In this document: in pieces, positions 1-11,119 of the stretch
Layout: each line of letters opens with the position of its first letter
Numbering within the stretch: the stretch's first letter is position 1
From: Pyricularia pennisetigena
Lineage: Eukaryota; Ascomycota; Sordariomycetes; Magnaporthales; Pyriculariaceae
Reading direction: 5' to 3'
DNA: 64,000 nt
Assembly (NCBI RefSeq): GCF_004337985.1
Contig: NC_043741.1
Span: 3,472,953 to 3,536,952 of the forward strand
Notes under the pieces: model-generated
Told to the model about the DNA's origin: nothing
The model's input: only the letters and a program-made list of their open reading frames with translations
Database searches by the model: none
Position numbers and translations under genes: made by a program

Positions 1-452
1 CCGAGGGCGAGAACCGCGCGTTTCTGGGCGCCCTGGGCCTGCCCGGCCGGCTGGCGTCAGACGTGCCGCTGCACAAGCTCAGCGGTGGGCAGGCGGTGCG
101 GTGCGAGCTGGCGCGTCTGCTGTGGCGCCGCCCACACTGCCTCGTGCTCGACGAGCCGACCACGCACCTCGAGTACGAGACCGTGACGGCGCTGCGGGAT
201 GCGCTGCGGGACTGGTCCGGAGCCGTGGTTCTGGTTAGCCACGACCGGTGGTTCGTGAGAGGCGTTGTGGAGGGCATCATGGACCACGACGAGGTCGGGG
301 GTAGTGGTGGTGACGAGGACGAGGACCATGAGGCCGATTCTCTGCGCCGGAGGATCGTTTATCGGGTCAGGGCGGGCAAGATGAGTGTTTTGGGAGGTGG
401 CGTGCAAGAATTCGAGAACATTATGGAGAAGAAGGTCAACAAGATGCTGTGA
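1..452 (+). CDS. ABC-F family ATPase, C-terminal end (partial)
   Basis: Only the 3' end of the gene is present; the frame is open from base 3 and ends with TGA at 450-452. The peptide holds the second half of an ABC nucleotide-binding domain: the signature LSGGQ, a Walker B strand (LVLDEPTTHL) with the catalytic Glu, and the H-loop in SHDRWF. No membrane segments are visible. The combination is typical of soluble ABC-F proteins, which act on ribosomes in translation or its quality control. The usual DEPTNHLD is written DEPTTHLE here, so this is a divergent member rather than a clear Gcn20 or Arb1 orthologue. After the domain comes an acidic Gly/Asp/Glu linker and a short basic tail. The exact orthology cannot be decided from this fragment. 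Confidence 0.85.
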   Translation, partial: EGENRAFLGALGLPGRLASDVPLHKLSGGQAVRCELARLLWRRPHCLVLDEPTTHLEYETVTALRDALRDWSGAVVLVSHDRWFVRGVVEGIMDHDEVGGSGGDEDEDHEADSLRRRIVYRVRAGKMSVLGGGVQEFENIMEKKVNKML

Positions 453-637
453 GCTTGTTTGACGTAGGTTGTGCTCTATTAAATCAAGCTAGCAGGAGTC
501 AAGTTGTCTTTTTCTCTTCAATCCTGACCAGGAGCATACATCAGCCGTATTCGTTTCTCGACGTTTATTTAACATAGAGTTGATGTTTGACATGTAGCCA
601 CTCCTCGGGGATCAATTTGGTCTAGAACTTGCGAATA

Positions 638-2413
638 TCACAAGACACTCTTATCAACCAGCACCCTAAAGCGCGACTTGCCCGTCTTACGGACGTGCAT
701 CCAACCATCCTGCGGTATTTCAACGATGGTGCCGTCGATGCACACCTTACGCCAGCGTGGGTCCTCTTCCTGTATAGTGATTTTGAACTCTTCCACCTTG
801 TTGTATCCAACCACCTTGTCGTCGCTGGCTTGTTTTTCTTCGCCCGTATTATCGGATGGAGGCCAGGCGCAGTTGACGTGGCTTCCGCCATTGTACGCAG
901 CCTGCATTAGCTCCAAGGTCTTTTCCGGACCGACGGCACCGAAGCTGACCAGTCGCAGCTGACCATCAAGCGGCCTGGATTCGGGGCTGATGGTAAAGGT
1001 CTTTTCGAGGTTCGAGACCAGAGTTGAGAGGACGTACATGAACCTCTCTCTTGACTCACTACTGCTGTTGCCTGTGTGATACTTGGGGAGGGTTGGGTGG
1101 ATGCGCCTCCACTCACTGTCGTCAGTCTCAGACCGGACCTCAACCACCACCCGGTATGCATGAGCAGTCTTGAGAAGCTCTGCAGCCGCCATTCCAAATC
1201 GCTTCGACCCATGTTGTCGATATGCAGCCGTGTCGCTTTCCCAAACCAGTTGCGCATGGAAGCCGTGGCTGGCCACGATGGCACCCAGCAGATGATCCAC
1301 AGGCATTGGTGCCGCTTCGGTCTGGTTCTGGCCGGTGCTGCTTTGCTCCTGACTCTGGTCCTTTTCTTCCCCGTCCTCTGGCGCTGGCGGAACCAAGAAT
1401 GAGCCGGCAGAGAAGGACGCGCGAAAAGTCGGTAGTGGCGCCGCCTCACCCCTGAAGAGGGTCCGCAGGCCAACAAGGAGATGCGAAGGCCCTGGCTTCC
1501 CCGGCGTATTCTTGTAGAGTGGCTTATGCAGCGAATGAAATAGCGCATTGCCCGTACCCAGCGGTAGCAGGGCAATGGCCGGTGGTGTGACGGACAAAGA
1601 CTCAGTTGCATCATCCGGCTCGCCAGCGCCGTTGAGAAGGTCCACCAGGCCGCCGTCGCCGCTTAAAAGAACAAGCAGCTGGCGGGACGAGGGCTTGCCC
1701 TGGGGCGCCGCCGCTAACGCCCGAGCACTCCATCTCTCCCGGGCAAGCTCGCGGATGCTGTGGCGAGACCTGGTGACGAACAGCTGATACGATGGACCTG
1801 TGGGGTTACTGCTGGCTTGTTCGTTCGGGGTGGTAAGATGATGGTCATGCGCACGCAAACCAAACACGGTGAGCAGCTTTGACAAGACCGACTCGTAAAA
1901 GGCCTTTGCCAACCCGATGCCAGACTTGGTTGAAATTATAACCTGCAAGTCCTCCGCACCTGCCAGGTGAGCTGGCGGCTCGTCGAGGAGGAAAGTGTCC
2001 AGCAACGACTGGGGCAGGCGTGGCGCGGACAGAGACGAAAGACGGTAGGGCTGCTCAGGATCCTCGGCATTTTCGTGGACGGAATAAATTATGTAGCTTG
2101 TCGTATCTTTCGACTTCGTTTCCGAGAGCGTATCGGATTTGGATGACGACTCCCGGCAGATGAATAGGATTTCATGCTCGTGAAGTGTGCCACTGTCATG
2201 GGTGTTGCCGGTGGACTGGTCTGCCCCGCCATCCTTTGATGACTGATTTTCTTGCTTGCCTGCTTTCCCTTTCTTTCCCTCGGAATTATTGCCATCGCCG
2301 TCTTGCACCTTCCAGATTAGTTTGTGCTCTTCAAACGAGATGGAATGACCATCATCTAAAATCACGTGGTGCTCAGTACGCGCCGAATGTTGCGCTATAC
2401 AAAAGCCGCCCAT
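638..2413 (-). CDS. Sphingosine/diacylglycerol kinase-like lipid kinase
   Basis: A single-exon gene of 591 residues from ATG at 2413. The middle carries a DAGK-type catalytic core: a strand and turn like IISTKSGIGLA opens the domain near residue 165, the nucleotide-binding loop LSGDGG lies near residue 250, and LPLGTGNALF follows shortly after. The C-terminal beta-rich lobe ends with a conserved WRKVCIDGTIVEIP-type strand. The family phosphorylates sphingoid bases or diacylglycerol, usually at membranes. The N-terminal 100 or so residues are polar (Lys, Gly, Ser, Asp) and probably disordered, and a Ser/Gln/Glu-rich insert interrupts the C-terminal lobe. The gene is convergent with the ABC-F gene, 185 bp away. 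Whether the substrate is a sphingoid base (LCB4/5-like) or another lipid is not decided by sequence alone. Confidence 0.8.
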   Translation of the reverse strand: MGGFCIAQHSARTEHHVILDDGHSISFEEHKLIWKVQDGDGNNSEGKKGKAGKQENQSSKDGGADQSTGNTHDSGTLHEHEILFICRESSSKSDTLSETKSKDTTSYIIYSVHENAEDPEQPYRLSSLSAPRLPQSLLDTFLLDEPPAHLAGAEDLQVIISTKSGIGLAKAFYESVLSKLLTVFGLRAHDHHLTTPNEQASSNPTGPSYQLFVTRSRHSIRELARERWSARALAAAPQGKPSSRQLLVLLSGDGGLVDLLNGAGEPDDATESLSVTPPAIALLPLGTGNALFHSLHKPLYKNTPGKPGPSHLLVGLRTLFRGEAAPLPTFRASFSAGSFLVPPAPEDGEEKDQSQEQSSTGQNQTEAAPMPVDHLLGAIVASHGFHAQLVWESDTAAYRQHGSKRFGMAAAELLKTAHAYRVVVEVRSETDDSEWRRIHPTLPKYHTGNSSSESRERFMYVLSTLVSNLEKTFTISPESRPLDGQLRLVSFGAVGPEKTLELMQAAYNGGSHVNCAWPPSDNTGEEKQASDDKVVGYNKVEEFKITIQEEDPRWRKVCIDGTIVEIPQDGWMHVRKTGKSRFRVLVDKSVL

Positions 2414-4158
2414 AGCTCTGGTTCGTGGGTCTGAATGTCAAGGTACAGTAGTAACCGAAAATTGTGGAATCGCTGCTTAACTTGTCCGTATGGAGCAGTC
2501 GCATCAGCTGTACGAAAGTTTGAATTCGACATTTAAAGATGTGGAAAGAGGATGCTTGTGTAAGGTAAAGGGGAAAGGAGGGATGACGTGCTTCTTACCA
2601 TCTCATCTGTCATCTCTCATTGGGTGAATGCCTATCTAACACCGGCCCGGCACGGTAAGCAGGCACACATTGTCTGGTGAGTGATGGAGGCTAGTCCGTA
2701 AGCATGTGCCAAATTAGGACCGGCGCCCGTTGTTTCGATGTTTCGACCCCTCCGACAGGTCCGCCGCTGCATAATCACTAGTCCAGGAGACTACCCGGGG
2801 TGCCGAAAGGAGGAGTCATGAATCCTCAAGACGGTGCATACGATGAACAATTCGAATACTCGCAACCACGCGAAGCACCAGATTGACCTAAATTGCCAAC
2901 AGTTGGTTCTACCATCGACCCTCCGTCAAGCATGAACAACCAAAACCTTGCGTTCGTTAATTATCACCCATGCGAGCAGCCAATCAGGTGGTAGTAATGC
3001 TGAGCATATTGCACATTGTGGGTCTATCTTTGTACACACGAGTCGCGGATTGTCATACTAGCTAATATTTGATAGTCTTTAGTTCAGTCTATCTATGTAG
3101 TCTAGTAGAAGTAAACGGTGCGAGAGAATGCCGTTATTCTATACAACCAAGGACAAAAAGAAAGAAGTCAAGAAAAAAAAACTTAAATTGAAGATTCACG
3201 GGCTGTTATATATTTATATATTTTGGAACTCCGTAAGTACCACCATGCTGTTTTCCCGAAAGGCAGTATTTGCAGCATTCTACTCGATGAAACAGCCCTG
3301 TACACCGCGTCCTTTGGACTCCGTCTATCGTCTCAAGTTTGATTTTTTTTCCCAGCTACAAGACTTTGTAATCTTCCTAAAAAAAGGTGTACTCTGAATT
3401 ATGTTATAATCCGTGTGCTAGGGGATATGTATATATACTTCAAAGCGCTCAGTCATACCACCGGCTGAAACACGCACCGAGATCTATGTCCTAGCTCTGC
3501 TCGCCCGTACGCGTTACTACTAGCAGCAGGATACGACTGAGTCAGAGACCGCCAAGCCCGTCCCACGCAGGTTACCATCACTTCTTGGCTCCGGGTAACG
3601 TCGTAGATAGGCTCTCGAGGAGGAAAGCCATCAGGCATTTGGAACGACCACCGTTTTGAATGCCAAGACAAACATATTGTGTCACGTCACAGGCTCCTGT
3701 CAGGCTGCAAATCGCACGAGTCTATCCGCGAAAACGTCACCAAGAGAGGGCATGGGAAGGCCCGCGCATGTACACTTGGACTGTGCCTTGGACCTGTAGG
3801 AGGCATGGCGATACCATTACAACGGGGCCATGGAGGCTTCAAACCCCCATTGGCATCAAGACGGCCATTCCAGTTTGGCGAGGCGCGGAAGTGAACTGGG
3901 AAGAGTATGAGCTCGGGTCCGAGGATTACTGGGGAGACATAAAGCAAGGGGTCGAGCCAGGCCATGCCTGGGCTCAATGATTTCGCTGCAGCCGAAATTC
4001 AGGGGTGGCTGGATATTGCGTGCGCGTCTTCTAATTGAGAACCACATAACCGGCATGGTATGTTTGCTGGCAGCTAATAATTTTTTTAACAACCTTTTAT
4101 TTACCCTTTTGCGGAGCTTGAACCTATAGCTTGTGATAGAGCTTGTGGCTCCCGGCAT
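2414..4158. other. Intergenic region between two minus-strand genes
   Basis: This 1.7 kb holds the presumed promoter of the lipid kinase and the 3' flank of TRM1. I see only short ORFs without recognisable domains. There is an A-rich stretch near 3160-3190 and a TATATATTTATATATT tract near 3206-3222. No RNA gene or repeat family is recognisable. Confidence 0.5.
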
Positions 4159-6591
4159 CTACTCCCCGACAGCTCTGCTCCGCGGGCCCCAGTTCTCCGG
4201 GTGTACCGGGTACCTGGTAAGCTTCTCCTTGTTCCTCTCACGACCAAGCTTTTCGTCAAACACAACCTCGAACTTGCTCGCTTGGCCATCCTCATTCTTC
4301 TTCTCCTGCTGCTGCTGCTCTCCCTCGACACCTTCCATCTTCTCGCCGGCATCTTTGGTCACCTGAGCCGATGACGGCGCTCCATGCATAATGTGCCACC
4401 CCGGCGAACCCTCTTTCAAACTGCCTTCGTGAATTGGCGCCTTCTGACGCACCCACTCGCGCATCACGTCCCAGACCACCGACCACGGCGCGTCCGTCTT
4501 GACACTGCCGGGCTTGCAGTGGCTGCGCGTCACTCGGTACCCGAGGCCCTTTAGCGCACCCCTGATGGCGTCCTCGTTGGGCGTCTGGCAGTGCAGCACC
4601 TTGGCCACCATGGACGGGCTCCAGAAGAATGGGTAGGGCTCAACCTCTGCCAGCCTCTCCTCTTTGCTGAGCTTTGGTGCCGTGGCGGGGCTGCCGGCTG
4701 CCTGGTTTTTGCTCTCCTCGCTCTTGTCACCGTTTGTCTGCTCATCTTGCTGGCCCTTGTTGGCCGCGGCGACCTCTTGCTCGTGTCGGGCATGCTTCTT
4801 GGGAATGGCTTCCCTGTCCTCCGGTCTGGGATCCATGATCTCCTCCAGCGCCGTAGTCAGCATTCCCTTGATGCGATCGGTTGTGCCGTAAACTTCGGTT
4901 GATGCATTCGGCAGGTCGTCGAGGATCGATTGTATAAACTCGGGCGAGTGTAGCCTCCCGGCATACATGGGTCCAGCGAGGTGCGTCTTGGTGCCACAGT
5001 GTTCGCACACTTTGTCTGCCGTGGGACCCAGGGCGAAGCCGTGCTTGTAAAATATGCCGCCGCCCTTCTTGTTGGGCATCGGCCTGTTCCTCAAGAGCAG
5101 CTGGGTTTCCCAAGCACCACATCCAACATCGCAATTGTAGACAACCATGGTCTTGCCCGCCTGGAACTTGACGGCGGCCGGGGACTTGGTCACGCGCACA
5201 AACACGCGCGCGTAGTAGTCTATGGAGAGCGACAGCAGAGGCTCGATCGCCAGACCATAACGGGCGGCTGATGAAGCGAGACCATGGAGGATAAGACGTA
5301 GGCCGGCCTCGTGGCAATGGAACCCCTTCATTGGTATGCCGCCGTATAGCGCGTATGCCTTTTCAGGGTAGCCATTCGAGGCCCACACGCCCGGATCCGT
5401 GCAGGTGACGCACAGAAGGCCGCCATCGTCCCGGACTGCCTGCAGCGCGGAGTCGAAAAAAGTGGCCGCGGTGCCGTAAGGATCAAGATCAATCACGTCG
5501 TACTTGCCACCTAGGTTGTTCAGTTGTTCTTGAGGGCTTTGTCGCCGGTGTTTGTTGCCCGAAGGCGCGAGCATGCTCCGGGTCAGTTCGTCGGCATGGA
5601 CACTATACATGTATCCTTGAGCGTTGCCATGGTTCACGCGGATGCTGTCTTCCAACTTATTATGCTTCACATTGACCTTGATAGAATCGACTGCAGCCGC
5701 GAGCAGATCATTCGATGTCACCAAGGTCGGAAAGGGAAGCTCGTGGGCGTAGCGCAATGCCCTGAGCCCAGTCGCCGAGAGCGCATCAAGGATCTTCAAA
5801 CGAGGCGTCTTATCGCTTGGCAGCTTCGCTGGTGTCTCCGCAGTCTTTCCCTCGGCCTGATCAGCAGGTGCTGCAGTCTCCATCTCTGCCTCCTGTTCAG
5901 CGACAGGTGCCTCTGCCTTGTCCGTCGCCGCAGTAGGATGCGCATCTGCGGCCTCTGCCGGCGCAGCAGACTCATGTTCTGCCGTTTTGGCAATTTTCTG
6001 CGGCCTCTCCCCGTCCTCTCGGTGCTCCCTCTTCTCCTGCCTCTTCCTCTTCTTGTCGGCAAACATCTCCATGCGCCGCTGCGCAAGCTTCAGCCGCTTC
6101 TCCATAACGACCTTTCCATATGCCTTGATCGCCAGCACGCTCAAGTCGCGATTGAACTGCTGTATCGGGTTGTAAAAGACCGTCTGCGGCGCACCCTCAC
6201 CCGAGGTCGCCGCCCGGTCAGGGTTTTTGCTGTTGCTATCGCCGGCCTCATCGCCCCCTGCCTCGGGCACCAAGATGTACGCGAGTCCTTCCCTGATGGT
6301 TGTGTATCGCTTTCCGCCGTGTTCTATGGTCTGTCCCTGGGCTGGCTCGGCCGAGAGCCCAGCTGCTACCGCCGTCGGCGTGGTAGTCATTGGTCTGCAG
6401 ACTATAGCGGGTTTGGGAATTGAGACAAGGTGAGTGGAGGGGCAGATCGGCGGGCGGCGCAGATGGTGCAGCGGTCGAAATGTTTGTGACTTGAGAATCG
6501 AGACTTTTACATGCTCTGCTAGCTTGCTGCTGAAGCCTTTGTGAGATATCCGTAGCATCAAAGTCTGGGCAGGCAAGGTGCAGACTATCAA
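4159..6591 (-). CDS. TRM1: tRNA (guanine26-N2)-dimethyltransferase
   Basis: This enzyme uses S-adenosylmethionine to make N2,N2-dimethylguanosine at position 26 of cytosolic and mitochondrial tRNAs. The 810-residue single exon shows the class I methyltransferase core (LDALSATGLRALRYA near residue 270), the catalytic DPYG motif at 370-373 followed by LLCVTCTDPGVWASNGYPEK, and a Cys cluster (CDVGCG...CEHCGTK, roughly 480-530) that in the family binds zinc. A basic KKRKRQEKREHR stretch near residue 180 could serve as a nuclear localisation signal. Insertions rich in Ala/Glu (200-260) and in Gln/Glu/Lys near the C terminus are species-specific. Two in-frame ATGs, at 6591 and at 6390 (Met68), bracket a basic Ser/Arg-rich leader. 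In yeast the same arrangement gives mitochondrial and nuclear forms. Family assignment is secure; use of the upstream start is inferred. Confidence 0.95.
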   Translation of the reverse strand: MIVCTLPAQTLMLRISHKGFSSKLAEHVKVSILKSQTFRPLHHLRRPPICPSTHLVSIPKPAIVCRPMTTTPTAVAAGLSAEPAQGQTIEHGGKRYTTIREGLAYILVPEAGGDEAGDSNSKNPDRAATSGEGAPQTVFYNPIQQFNRDLSVLAIKAYGKVVMEKRLKLAQRRMEMFADKKRKRQEKREHREDGERPQKIAKTAEHESAAPAEAADAHPTAATDKAEAPVAEQEAEMETAAPADQAEGKTAETPAKLPSDKTPRLKILDALSATGLRALRYAHELPFPTLVTSNDLLAAAVDSIKVNVKHNKLEDSIRVNHGNAQGYMYSVHADELTRSMLAPSGNKHRRQSPQEQLNNLGGKYDVIDLDPYGTAATFFDSALQAVRDDGGLLCVTCTDPGVWASNGYPEKAYALYGGIPMKGFHCHEAGLRLILHGLASSAARYGLAIEPLLSLSIDYYARVFVRVTKSPAAVKFQAGKTMVVYNCDVGCGAWETQLLLRNRPMPNKKGGGIFYKHGFALGPTADKVCEHCGTKTHLAGPMYAGRLHSPEFIQSILDDLPNASTEVYGTTDRIKGMLTTALEEIMDPRPEDREAIPKKHARHEQEVAAANKGQQDEQTNGDKSEESKNQAAGSPATAPKLSKEERLAEVEPYPFFWSPSMVAKVLHCQTPNEDAIRGALKGLGYRVTRSHCKPGSVKTDAPWSVVWDVMREWVRQKAPIHEGSLKEGSPGWHIMHGAPSSAQVTKDAGEKMEGVEGEQQQQEKKNEDGQASKFEVVFDEKLGRERNKEKLTRYPVHPENWGPRSRAVGE

Positions 6592-7813
6592 GCTGCCGAG
6601 AGCTTGTTTTAGTGGAGAGAGGTCTAATGATGAGGGAGTGTTTGCTCAATAATTATTATTTTTCATCGGATTGGGGGTTCAAAGCGAAGGTGGGCAAAAA
6701 AAAAAAAAAAGTTCACAGCTCCGTCTCAATTGGACGATCATGACGCGGGCGCGTCAGACAAACTTAGCTTCCGTCGCAATGAGGTAACATGGGTCGCATC
6801 GCGGGGGCATTGCTTAAATGGACCATCACTTACATAATGGAGTTGAATGAGATACTTGGATGTGTTATTCAACCTGAGGAGTTTGAAATCGTTCCACAGA
6901 TACTCAGTCTGCTGCCTACCTAAGTAATTGATCAACTATTCTGTCTACCATGGCATTTTGCAGACTGTGTGGTAACCTCAACAGCACTGGTGCCGGTACC
7001 TGGTTAATTCCACCACCACATAATATTCTGCGTCCAAAGCATCCCTCTCTACATAAGTAAAACCTCGGTTCCGAAAATGGGCCGCGTCCAACCTGTTCGA
7101 TCCTAAGTCGAAAAATGCTTTATTATTCAGGCCAAGTCTTTTATTCCTAGCTCTTTTCAAGGTTGAGTAGTATTCCCCAGTAAAGCTTCAATGGGCTCCG
7201 CTACTCTCCCTAGCCTCTCGTCCAAGAACAATTGTAACTTCCAGTTCCGCCTCGTAGCGATGTTGATAACACCCACAAGTTGATGCGTGCTGGAGGCCCG
7301 TTAACGTTCCCGATGCCAGTTTCTAACTGCCCGCCACCTCAGGTACAGTATGAAAAGGAAGTTTCACCTCTCCACTTGCCAGACCTAGCGTCCTGTCTCG
7401 ATGTATCTGCCCTCAGTCACCCCGCATAGCGACTCGAAATACTGACAACCCCATCATTTATCCGTACCAGCAACTTCTATATTTTCCACCTCTTTAGTAA
7501 CTACCAAGATTCGCTCGCATCAACTACTCGGAGCATACGCTCTTCCGCTGCGCTGGTTGCTCCCGTCTAACTTCCCTCCCAAGTGAATGCGGCACGCGTA
7601 TATTTCTTTTGATGCTTCTCATCCTTTGATGATCTCTGCCTCATTAAATGATCCTCATCCTCTCTTCGTAACTCATCCCTGTTCGAGCCATTTCGTTTTG
7701 GAGCTTGCCTCAAGCCAACCTGGTCGCTGGATATCTGCTGCTGACGTTGCGAAGCTCATGCTTAAAATAGACTGGAAGGGCCACAGTCTAGTAAGATACC
7801 AGTGGCGGAACCC
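6592..7813. other. Intergenic region, TRM1 promoter and MTR10 3' flank
   Basis: It holds an A15 run at 6696-6710 and pyrimidine-rich stretches. Short ORFs overlapping the MTR10 3' end are antisense shadows. No gene is recognised here. Confidence 0.5.
6696..6710 (+). repeat. A15 mononucleotide run
   Basis: A run of 15 A in the TRM1 upstream region, about 105 bp before the first ATG. It may be a nucleosome-depleting poly(dA:dT) promoter tract. Confidence 0.8.
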
Positions 7814-10800
7814 TTACCCACTGAAGCTGAATACCTCGTCTACCTCGCCCAGCCCATCGCGTTGCTGTATGTTTCGTCGTCGATATTGGACCGTGAAATC
7901 TTGCAGCAGCGCACGAACTTGCCTCATTTGCGACTGGTCCTCACCACTGAGTTTCTCTTGAATCTTGGACATCATACGTGTGGCTTCAGCAGGGCTAACA
8001 GAACCGGCAGGCAAGGTGCTGATAGCCCGTTCCACCCACGCTGTTGTTTGCGTGGGCAGCTCCTGGAACATCGCAAGTAGCACGCCGCTTCCGTCAGCAA
8101 AGCAGTCGCGGGGGAAAGTGTGCAACATGCCGTTGAGCACCCGCACAACAAGCTTTTCTCCGAGTGTTTCCAGTTGGTTGCGAACGATATGCTTCAGATG
8201 CTGTGAAGGCTCGCCAGGTGGTATGCTAGAGACTGCCGGATTGTCACCTCCATATGTAAGCAGATCCCGCAGGAAGTGCAGCGTCGCAGAGAGCGGCTCT
8301 CGCTGTTGCAGTGTCAACGACGTGAGCGCCGCTTCGAAAATTGCTGGAAAGAGCTCCGACGGGATCAGGCGCTGATGATGATAGAGGAGAGCATCTGTTA
8401 GGAGGCGGAAGAAGTCCTCAAGAACATCTGGTGCCTCGGCGGGCGAAAGCCCGTTCATGACTTGGAGCACATTCCTTGCCTGTGTGTCGAAGAAGCTGTA
8501 TATCCAGTCCATGACAACATCCGACACGTGTTCACGGTCCTCGGAGAACTCGCGGAGAATGGCGCCAGTCACCCACAGGAAGCAACCCTGTCTGGACCTC
8601 GTGAAGCCCTCCACCAGCCTTGCAGCCAGCCCTTCCTGCAGGATTGGAAGCATTGAAGTTCTGAAAGAGATGACCATGAAACGCCAGCACCGACAGACCC
8701 TCTCGCATATCGGCACAAAATCGAGAGAGTTCTCCAGTATTGTCGAGAAAATGCTAAACTTCTCCTGCCAGTACTTGACTGCAGGGTTCTCCTGGCCGTC
8801 TGCCGTGTACGGCTTGACGATTTGGACAAACAGCGTGATGAGCTGAAGGTGATCTGCAGCATTTGATGATGGTTAATCAGAAATGTTTGCACAGAAAATC
8901 CGAAGCCAAGTCGCCGCCATAACAATAATTGTCACATACCTGCAACTGCCAACTTTCCCTCCTGAGTAGTGGCGTTCTGGGCCTTGGCCATTAGTCGGGC
9001 CATGAGAGGGTCACAATAAAGCTTAAGCAGATTGTAAATGTCCTCCGTCTTTTGGGCCGCCACTACGTTGGCCACACCTTCTGTGATCTCCTCCTGGCTA
9101 AGCTCAGGAAGCTTGTCAAGAATTTGGTCGTAAAATGCCTGAAGCTGGAGGACTTGGTCACTCAGCAGGTCCTTGCAATCTGTGCAGAAAAACTTGATCG
9201 CCTGAGCAGCAGCCCGAATGATCTCCTTGGAATCGGTCGAGAACGACGTGACGATGTAGTTGAACTGCGGCTCCAGGAATTCCTTGTGTGCTGCTGTCCA
9301 CTCGGTGTATCTAGAGAACACCATGATTGCTGCAAAACGGAGCTTCTCGTGAGCGGGAATTTGGAAGAGCAGTGACATAAGCTCTGGAAGGACATCGGTT
9401 TCGCTCTCGGGGACCATTCCACCCATGGCACGCATGGCGAAGAGCGGCGCCTCCAGTTCCTGCCAATGCGGCACGTTTGTCCCGTTGACTGTGCTGCCAT
9501 AGTTGCTGCTCCACAACTTGATCGCGTCCAGAACCTTGGTCAGGCACACCTTGACACCCAAAACCTCGCAAGAGTCTTTCAGGGTATCACCCATGCGATG
9601 GCGAAACTCGCGGAACTTTTCTTCAACTTCGCGGTCGCCATCGAAAAGGTCCAGTTCGTTGCCGGTTTCCGACTGAGGGAACTGCAGGTGCTTGAGAAGG
9701 ACGTCGACGAGTGCAGAGTAAACTGGTCGAAGGTGATTCAGGGCCGCTGTGTACCTCTCCAGGGTGATGTACTGCTTGAGTTCATACCAAAAGTTGAAGG
9801 TATACTCAATCACGTCTCTTTCTTTGTCCCTAGCGCAACACTCGAGAAGGATCTGGACGAGCGGCATGAAAATTTGGGGCTCGCGGGCAATTGCAATAAC
9901 CCACGCATCGCCAGCATCGGCAAACAGCTTCGTCAGAGCCTTGTAAGACTCCGTATCTTCGTTTGAGACTGCTTTCTCGATCAGGGGCTGGAGTGCCGTG
10001 AGTTTCGGAAGCAAGATCTGTATCGTCTCGGCATTGTCGTCAATATCGCGGGTTTCCCTGCATATAGTGCTGAGGCATTCTGCGGCGGGTTCCGTAGATT
10101 GCTCATTATGGACGGCCTTGAGTACAACATCGAGAAGTGGAGTCTTCACGACGACGTTGACAGGAACCTCTTTGAGCCAAGATGTAATACACTCCATCAA
10201 TTGAGGATTTTTCTCCGCCTCCGCTATAATGGAACGTTAGGGCCAAGGATACTTCAAGCCTCACGCGGCAACAATGCAAAAATCAAGGGTGGCGTACCTG
10301 ATGACGTCGCATAGTCGATGAGCATCTGAACAACGCGCTGAGCGTTGTTGCCTAGTAGCTCGGTTGTCCTCTGAGCCAACTCCTCTTCCTGTTGATATTT
10401 GTATTAGACATCCGTCTGCGCAAAGATCGGACGAGGGCGATGCGCCGCGTCGGGGCCGAAGTGTGAAAGGTCGGTATTTTCTCGCGTTCCACGTACAGAC
10501 AGGGTGATTTTGCGGCCTTCGGTGACCTCCTCGGGCAGCACTTTGAGAAAGTCCAAGACACAGGCGTGGCTCTGCGGGTCGTTCCCTAGGGCCATACCAA
10601 CGTCCTGTAAAACATCCTTCCATTCCTTCATGTGAATCGCCAAAATTGCCAAACAGACGCATAGTTGGACCCTGACGGGCTTGGGGCCGGGCGCAAATTT
10701 TTTAAGGAGTAACAGAATCTGGCCCCTCAAAGCTGGGAGGTCGCCCTCGGCAACCTGTGTAGAGAGATCGTAGGTGATCTGAGTTGTTGTTAGAGTCAAT

Positions 10801-11119
10801 GATCAAACGCCTCTTGAGTTCCGAGCGGCAAACCTACCTTTCCCTTAAGAGTGATGGCAGCAAAGTTCAGGGCTTCGGCATCGGTGCTGGACTGGAGGAT
10901 GCCGATGGTAACGTTCCAAGCATCCATCTGCATGGCGAAAATAATACTGTCAGTTGCTGCCTGCTAGAAGGGTGGTAATCGCAAACGAACCGATTTCTGA
11001 AACTTGTCCAGATATTCCATCGCCACCTTCTTCTTCTCCCGGTCAGGGCTGCGCATTGTCAACATCGCCTGGAGGATGTTGTCCGGCGTGAAGACATCCT
11101 GAGCGCCGGGAGTAGCCAT
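7814..11119 (-). CDS. MTR10: Importin-beta family nuclear import receptor Mtr10 (transportin-3 type)
   Basis: Deduced exons on the minus strand are 11119-10991, 10927-10838, 10778-10497, 10388-10298, 10223-8940 and 8853-7814. All five introns are GT-AG, and frames join to 971 residues, essentially the length of yeast Mtr10 (972). The N terminus (DNILQAMLTMRSPDREKKKV, then W-N-V-T-I-G-I-L) matches the importin-beta N-terminal repeat that binds Ran. The rest consists of HEAT-like helical pairs, for example ECCARDKERDVIEYTFNFWY and VRVCRCWRFM-type helices. The family imports SR-type mRNA-binding proteins such as Npl3 and also takes part in tRNA retrograde traffic. The start at 11119 was chosen because it opens the conserved N terminus. 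The gene is divergent from SmE across 0.8 kb, so the two may share a promoter region. Confidence in family is high and in exact junctions good. Confidence 0.93.

Noticed and set aside
907..1614. 235-codon minus-strand frame within the lipid kinase
   Set aside because: Same strand but a different frame inside a gene with a clear conserved product; no domain.
3660..3980. Overlapping short frames on both strands
   Set aside because: Several frames overlap in the same GC-rich stretch, none with a domain or splice support.
5524..6423. 299-codon plus-strand frame antisense to TRM1
   Set aside because: It lies wholly opposite conserved TRM1 coding sequence and shows no family; a GC-rich antisense shadow.
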